Assembly: GCF_900115125.1 (NCBI RefSeq)
Contig: NZ_FOVJ01000007.1
Location: 1 to 64,000, forward strand
Source: Nitrosospira briensis
GTDB taxonomy: Bacteria > Pseudomonadota > Gammaproteobacteria > Burkholderiales > Nitrosomonadaceae
Direction of reading: 5' to 3'
DNA: 64,000 bases
The position numbers and the translations under genes were made by a program. Below the pieces are notes generated by a model that worked only from the letters and a program-made list of their open reading frames with translations, was not told the origin of the DNA and did no database searches. This document shows positions 62,371-64,000 of the stretch, piece by piece (positions within the stretch are counted from its first letter, which is position 1; every line of letters begins with the position of its first letter).

Positions 62371-62838
62371 TCAGCCACCAATAGCCAAGGCGCCGACAAC
62401 ACAACTCCACCAGCTAGTGGGTGACATGCGATGCGCTTCGAGGAGGGCACAAAGTTTCTTACTTGGATTGCTGGTTGTGTAGCCGCCGCACTTCCAGGAG
62501 TCGGTTTTCGTCCAACCCATCTCCTCTGCAATAGCAATAGCCTCTGGGTATCGAATGCATAGGTAACCGCTTTGTCTGGCGTGTCGAGATGCCACACGTG
62601 CGCAAGCATGAGGTTGGAAATTTTCGCGTACTTCTTGTCAACCGAGAACGATCGATTGGACGCCGCTTTCATTTGAATGGGGACAGCGACGAACGACCGG
62701 ACTTTGGAGGAAAGATCAGCGTATGCAATCAAATCAACACCGTGATCGCGCGCTGGGAGCGCCACTTCGAGGCCAAGCGCGCAAGAGCTCGCTCATCAGG
62801 CGATTGCGACCGAGCAATTCCGTGATCTGTGTGTCCAT
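62371..62838 (-). pseudogene. frameshifted nuclease-like gene (PD-(D/E)xK pattern)
   Basis: Reading the minus strand from ATG 62838 gives MDTQITELLGRNRLMSELLR. After a shift near 62778 a second frame continues with VALPARDHGVDLIAYADLSS, VPIQMKAASNRSFSVDKKYA and HVWHLDTPDKAVTYAFD. After another shift near 62550 a third frame continues with AIAIAEEMGWTKTDSWKCGG YTTSNPSKKL and MSPTSWW. The three pieces join into one about 150-residue protein, so the gene is broken twice, or the assembly has two indels. HGVD...PIQMK is the D-x(n)-QxK pattern of restriction-endonuclease-fold nucleases. I do not know the family name. Confidence 0.6.
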
Positions 62839-63022
62839 GGGCACAGGACTAATGTTAGCGTTTGACGTCGCGGTAAAAGCAGTAGGGTCGGACACCTTAA
62901 TTTCAAGCGACCGTAAGTTCCGACCGATTCGATATGGAAAGGTACAGTAGTTGGAGCCAATCGGGGTCGTCGCGTTTCTGATTACCTCGCGTTTGATCCC
63001 AGCAAAGATCTATTGTAGGTAT

Positions 63023-64000
63023 TTAATAGTTCCTGACCGCTATAAACTCCTGGAAGAGCTTGACCCACCGCGAGATCGTGGCGTGATCGAATGCGCTGAT
63101 GCCCCTTTTTAGCGCCAGTTCTTTCGTCCGCTTTGCAACTTCGACTTTCCATCCTTCGCGTAGTATCAGGTCTTGGGTTTCCGCCCAGGCTTCTACTTGA
63201 CCGATCAGCGGCTTGCCGTTGCGCAGAACATCCGCAAAAGGTATCTCCGTATTTCTTTCCCAGCGGTCTATTACTTGAGCAAGGAACGAAGCAGGTATTA
63301 AATCCTCTACTTCAGAACCGGCAAGGCCGGCATAGGTATCCGTTGATAAAACCCTCTCTTCCGCGCTGTTATACAACCCCGATTTCAATTCCCCGGTGAT
63401 GCGTTTTCCTCGCTCGTCACCGTCCAGAAGTATTTTGGGCAGCGGTTCGTCTCGGCCTGCGATGATACTTGCGATCACCCCCGCAGTTTTGCTTCCGCCC
63501 GATGGGCAAAAGACCAGTTCAAGCTTCGGCGTTATCTTGTTTGCACCGATGAGCAGCGTTTTGATCGCCGAGAGATAATATTGATCCGCCAAGCCCTGGA
63601 CGATGATGGGTTGGCAGCCGAGCAGCAGGCTCTCGGCGATGTTCAGGTTCAATGCGGAGTGAACAACATAAGCAGCGCCTGCTTGGCGGGGGTCCTTTTC
63701 CACAGGCCGAAGGTCTGGCGTCGCCCTGGTAGTGCCATTTTCGGACACGTAAACCTTGCGTGCGCGTCCCAGGTGTTCTGCGTCGATCAAAAACGGCGAA
63801 TGCGTGGTGTAAAGAATTTTATTGAAGTTCGAGAGATTGTCGAAGAAGGCCGACAGGTTCCTTTGTGCCAGCGGATGCAGCGACAATCCGGGCTCATCCA
63901 GCAACAGAATTGCGTTTTGGTGTTCTCCCTCGCTTTCCACCAGGAAGACGAGATAAAAGCTCAGGAACCACTGAAGACCGGTGCTTCTGCTTTCCAGCTC
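63023..64000 (-). CDS. OLD-type ATPase/TOPRIM protein (C-terminal part, runs off the window)
   Basis: 325 residues of the C-terminal part are visible. The first 85 finish an ABC-like ATPase: ILLLDEPGLSLHPLAQR is Walker B plus D-loop, and ILYTTHSPFLID is the switch His region. A TOPRIM domain follows: PIIVQGLADQYYLSAIKTLL, a Ser/Gly block CPSGGSKTAGVIASII, and the DxD motif in ILLDGDERGK. Canonical TOPRIM nucleases have Glu where this has Gln (VQG instead of VEG). Related proteins are the OLD nucleases and the GajA half of the Gabija defence system; the downstream partner that would prove Gabija is not seen. Walker A lies outside the window. Confidence 0.8.
   Translation of the reverse strand, partial: ELESRSTGLQWFLSFYLVFLVESEGEHQNAILLLDEPGLSLHPLAQRNLSAFFDNLSNFNKILYTTHSPFLIDAEHLGRARKVYVSENGTTRATPDLRPVEKDPRQAGAAYVVHSALNLNIAESLLLGCQPIIVQGLADQYYLSAIKTLLIGANKITPKLELVFCPSGGSKTAGVIASIIAGRDEPLPKILLDGDERGKRITGELKSGLYNSAEERVLSTDTYAGLAGSEVEDLIPASFLAQVIDRWERNTEIPFADVLRNGKPLIGQVEAWAETQDLILREGWKVEVAKRTKELALKRGISAFDHATISRWVKLFQEFIAVRNY

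Overview
This 64 kb window most resembles a chromosomal segment of a betaproteobacterial ammonia oxidiser of the Nitrosospira/Nitrosomonas type. That placement is inferred from gene content and protein style: PEP-CTERM proteins, a glycolate-salvage operon of the kind expected in a Calvin-cycle autotroph, a short betaproteobacterial FtsK, the rpoZ-spoT and dusB-fis-purH-purD blocks, and the AmgK/MurU pair. No rRNA or nitrification gene is present to settle it.

Layout. 0-5.5 kb: tail of an unknown gene, ftsK, then a decayed stretch holding a scrap of a ligase-D gene, a lone response regulator, a small lipoprotein and a broken potassium-transport pair. 5.6-13.9 kb: what looks like a zinc-homeostasis region, with an alpha-carbonic anhydrase carrying a PEP-CTERM tail, two Fur-family regulators, a ZnuD-like TonB receptor, an all3515-type PEP-CTERM protein, a COG0523 GTPase, a DksA paralogue lacking two zinc cysteines, and DUF1826. 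A perfect 11-bp inverted repeat lies between the second regulator and the GTPase, and a degenerate copy precedes the PEP-CTERM gene. 14-19.4 kb: an integrase remnant, then glcDEF plus a tartronate-semialdehyde reductase.

19.8-27.4 kb: rubredoxin reductase, an island of small secreted histidine-rich and glycine-zipper proteins, a periplasmic Pcm and a large membrane protein with a spermidine-synthase-like domain. 27.4-43.1 kb: mostly housekeeping (mutY, tRNA-Gly, thiSG, trmB, hemW-rdgB-rph, yicC, trxC, gmk-rpoZ-spoT, metH), interrupted by an AT-richer unknown gene between yicC and gmk. 43.4-46.8 kb: a flavin amine oxidase and a cytosine-deaminase-like amidohydrolase. 47-61.4 kb: DUF445, yifB/ubiK, amgK-murU (peptidoglycan recycling), pepP-ubiH, dusB-fis-purH-purD-hemF, then tRNA-Ala(CGC).

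Beyond the tRNA (61.4-64 kb) the character changes to accessory DNA: a tiny membrane-peptide gene with its own terminator, a frameshifted nuclease-like gene, and the C-terminal part of an OLD-type ATPase/TOPRIM protein running off the window end, in which the usual TOPRIM glutamate is a glutamine. No CRISPR array, rRNA operon, complete IS element or known riboswitch was seen.
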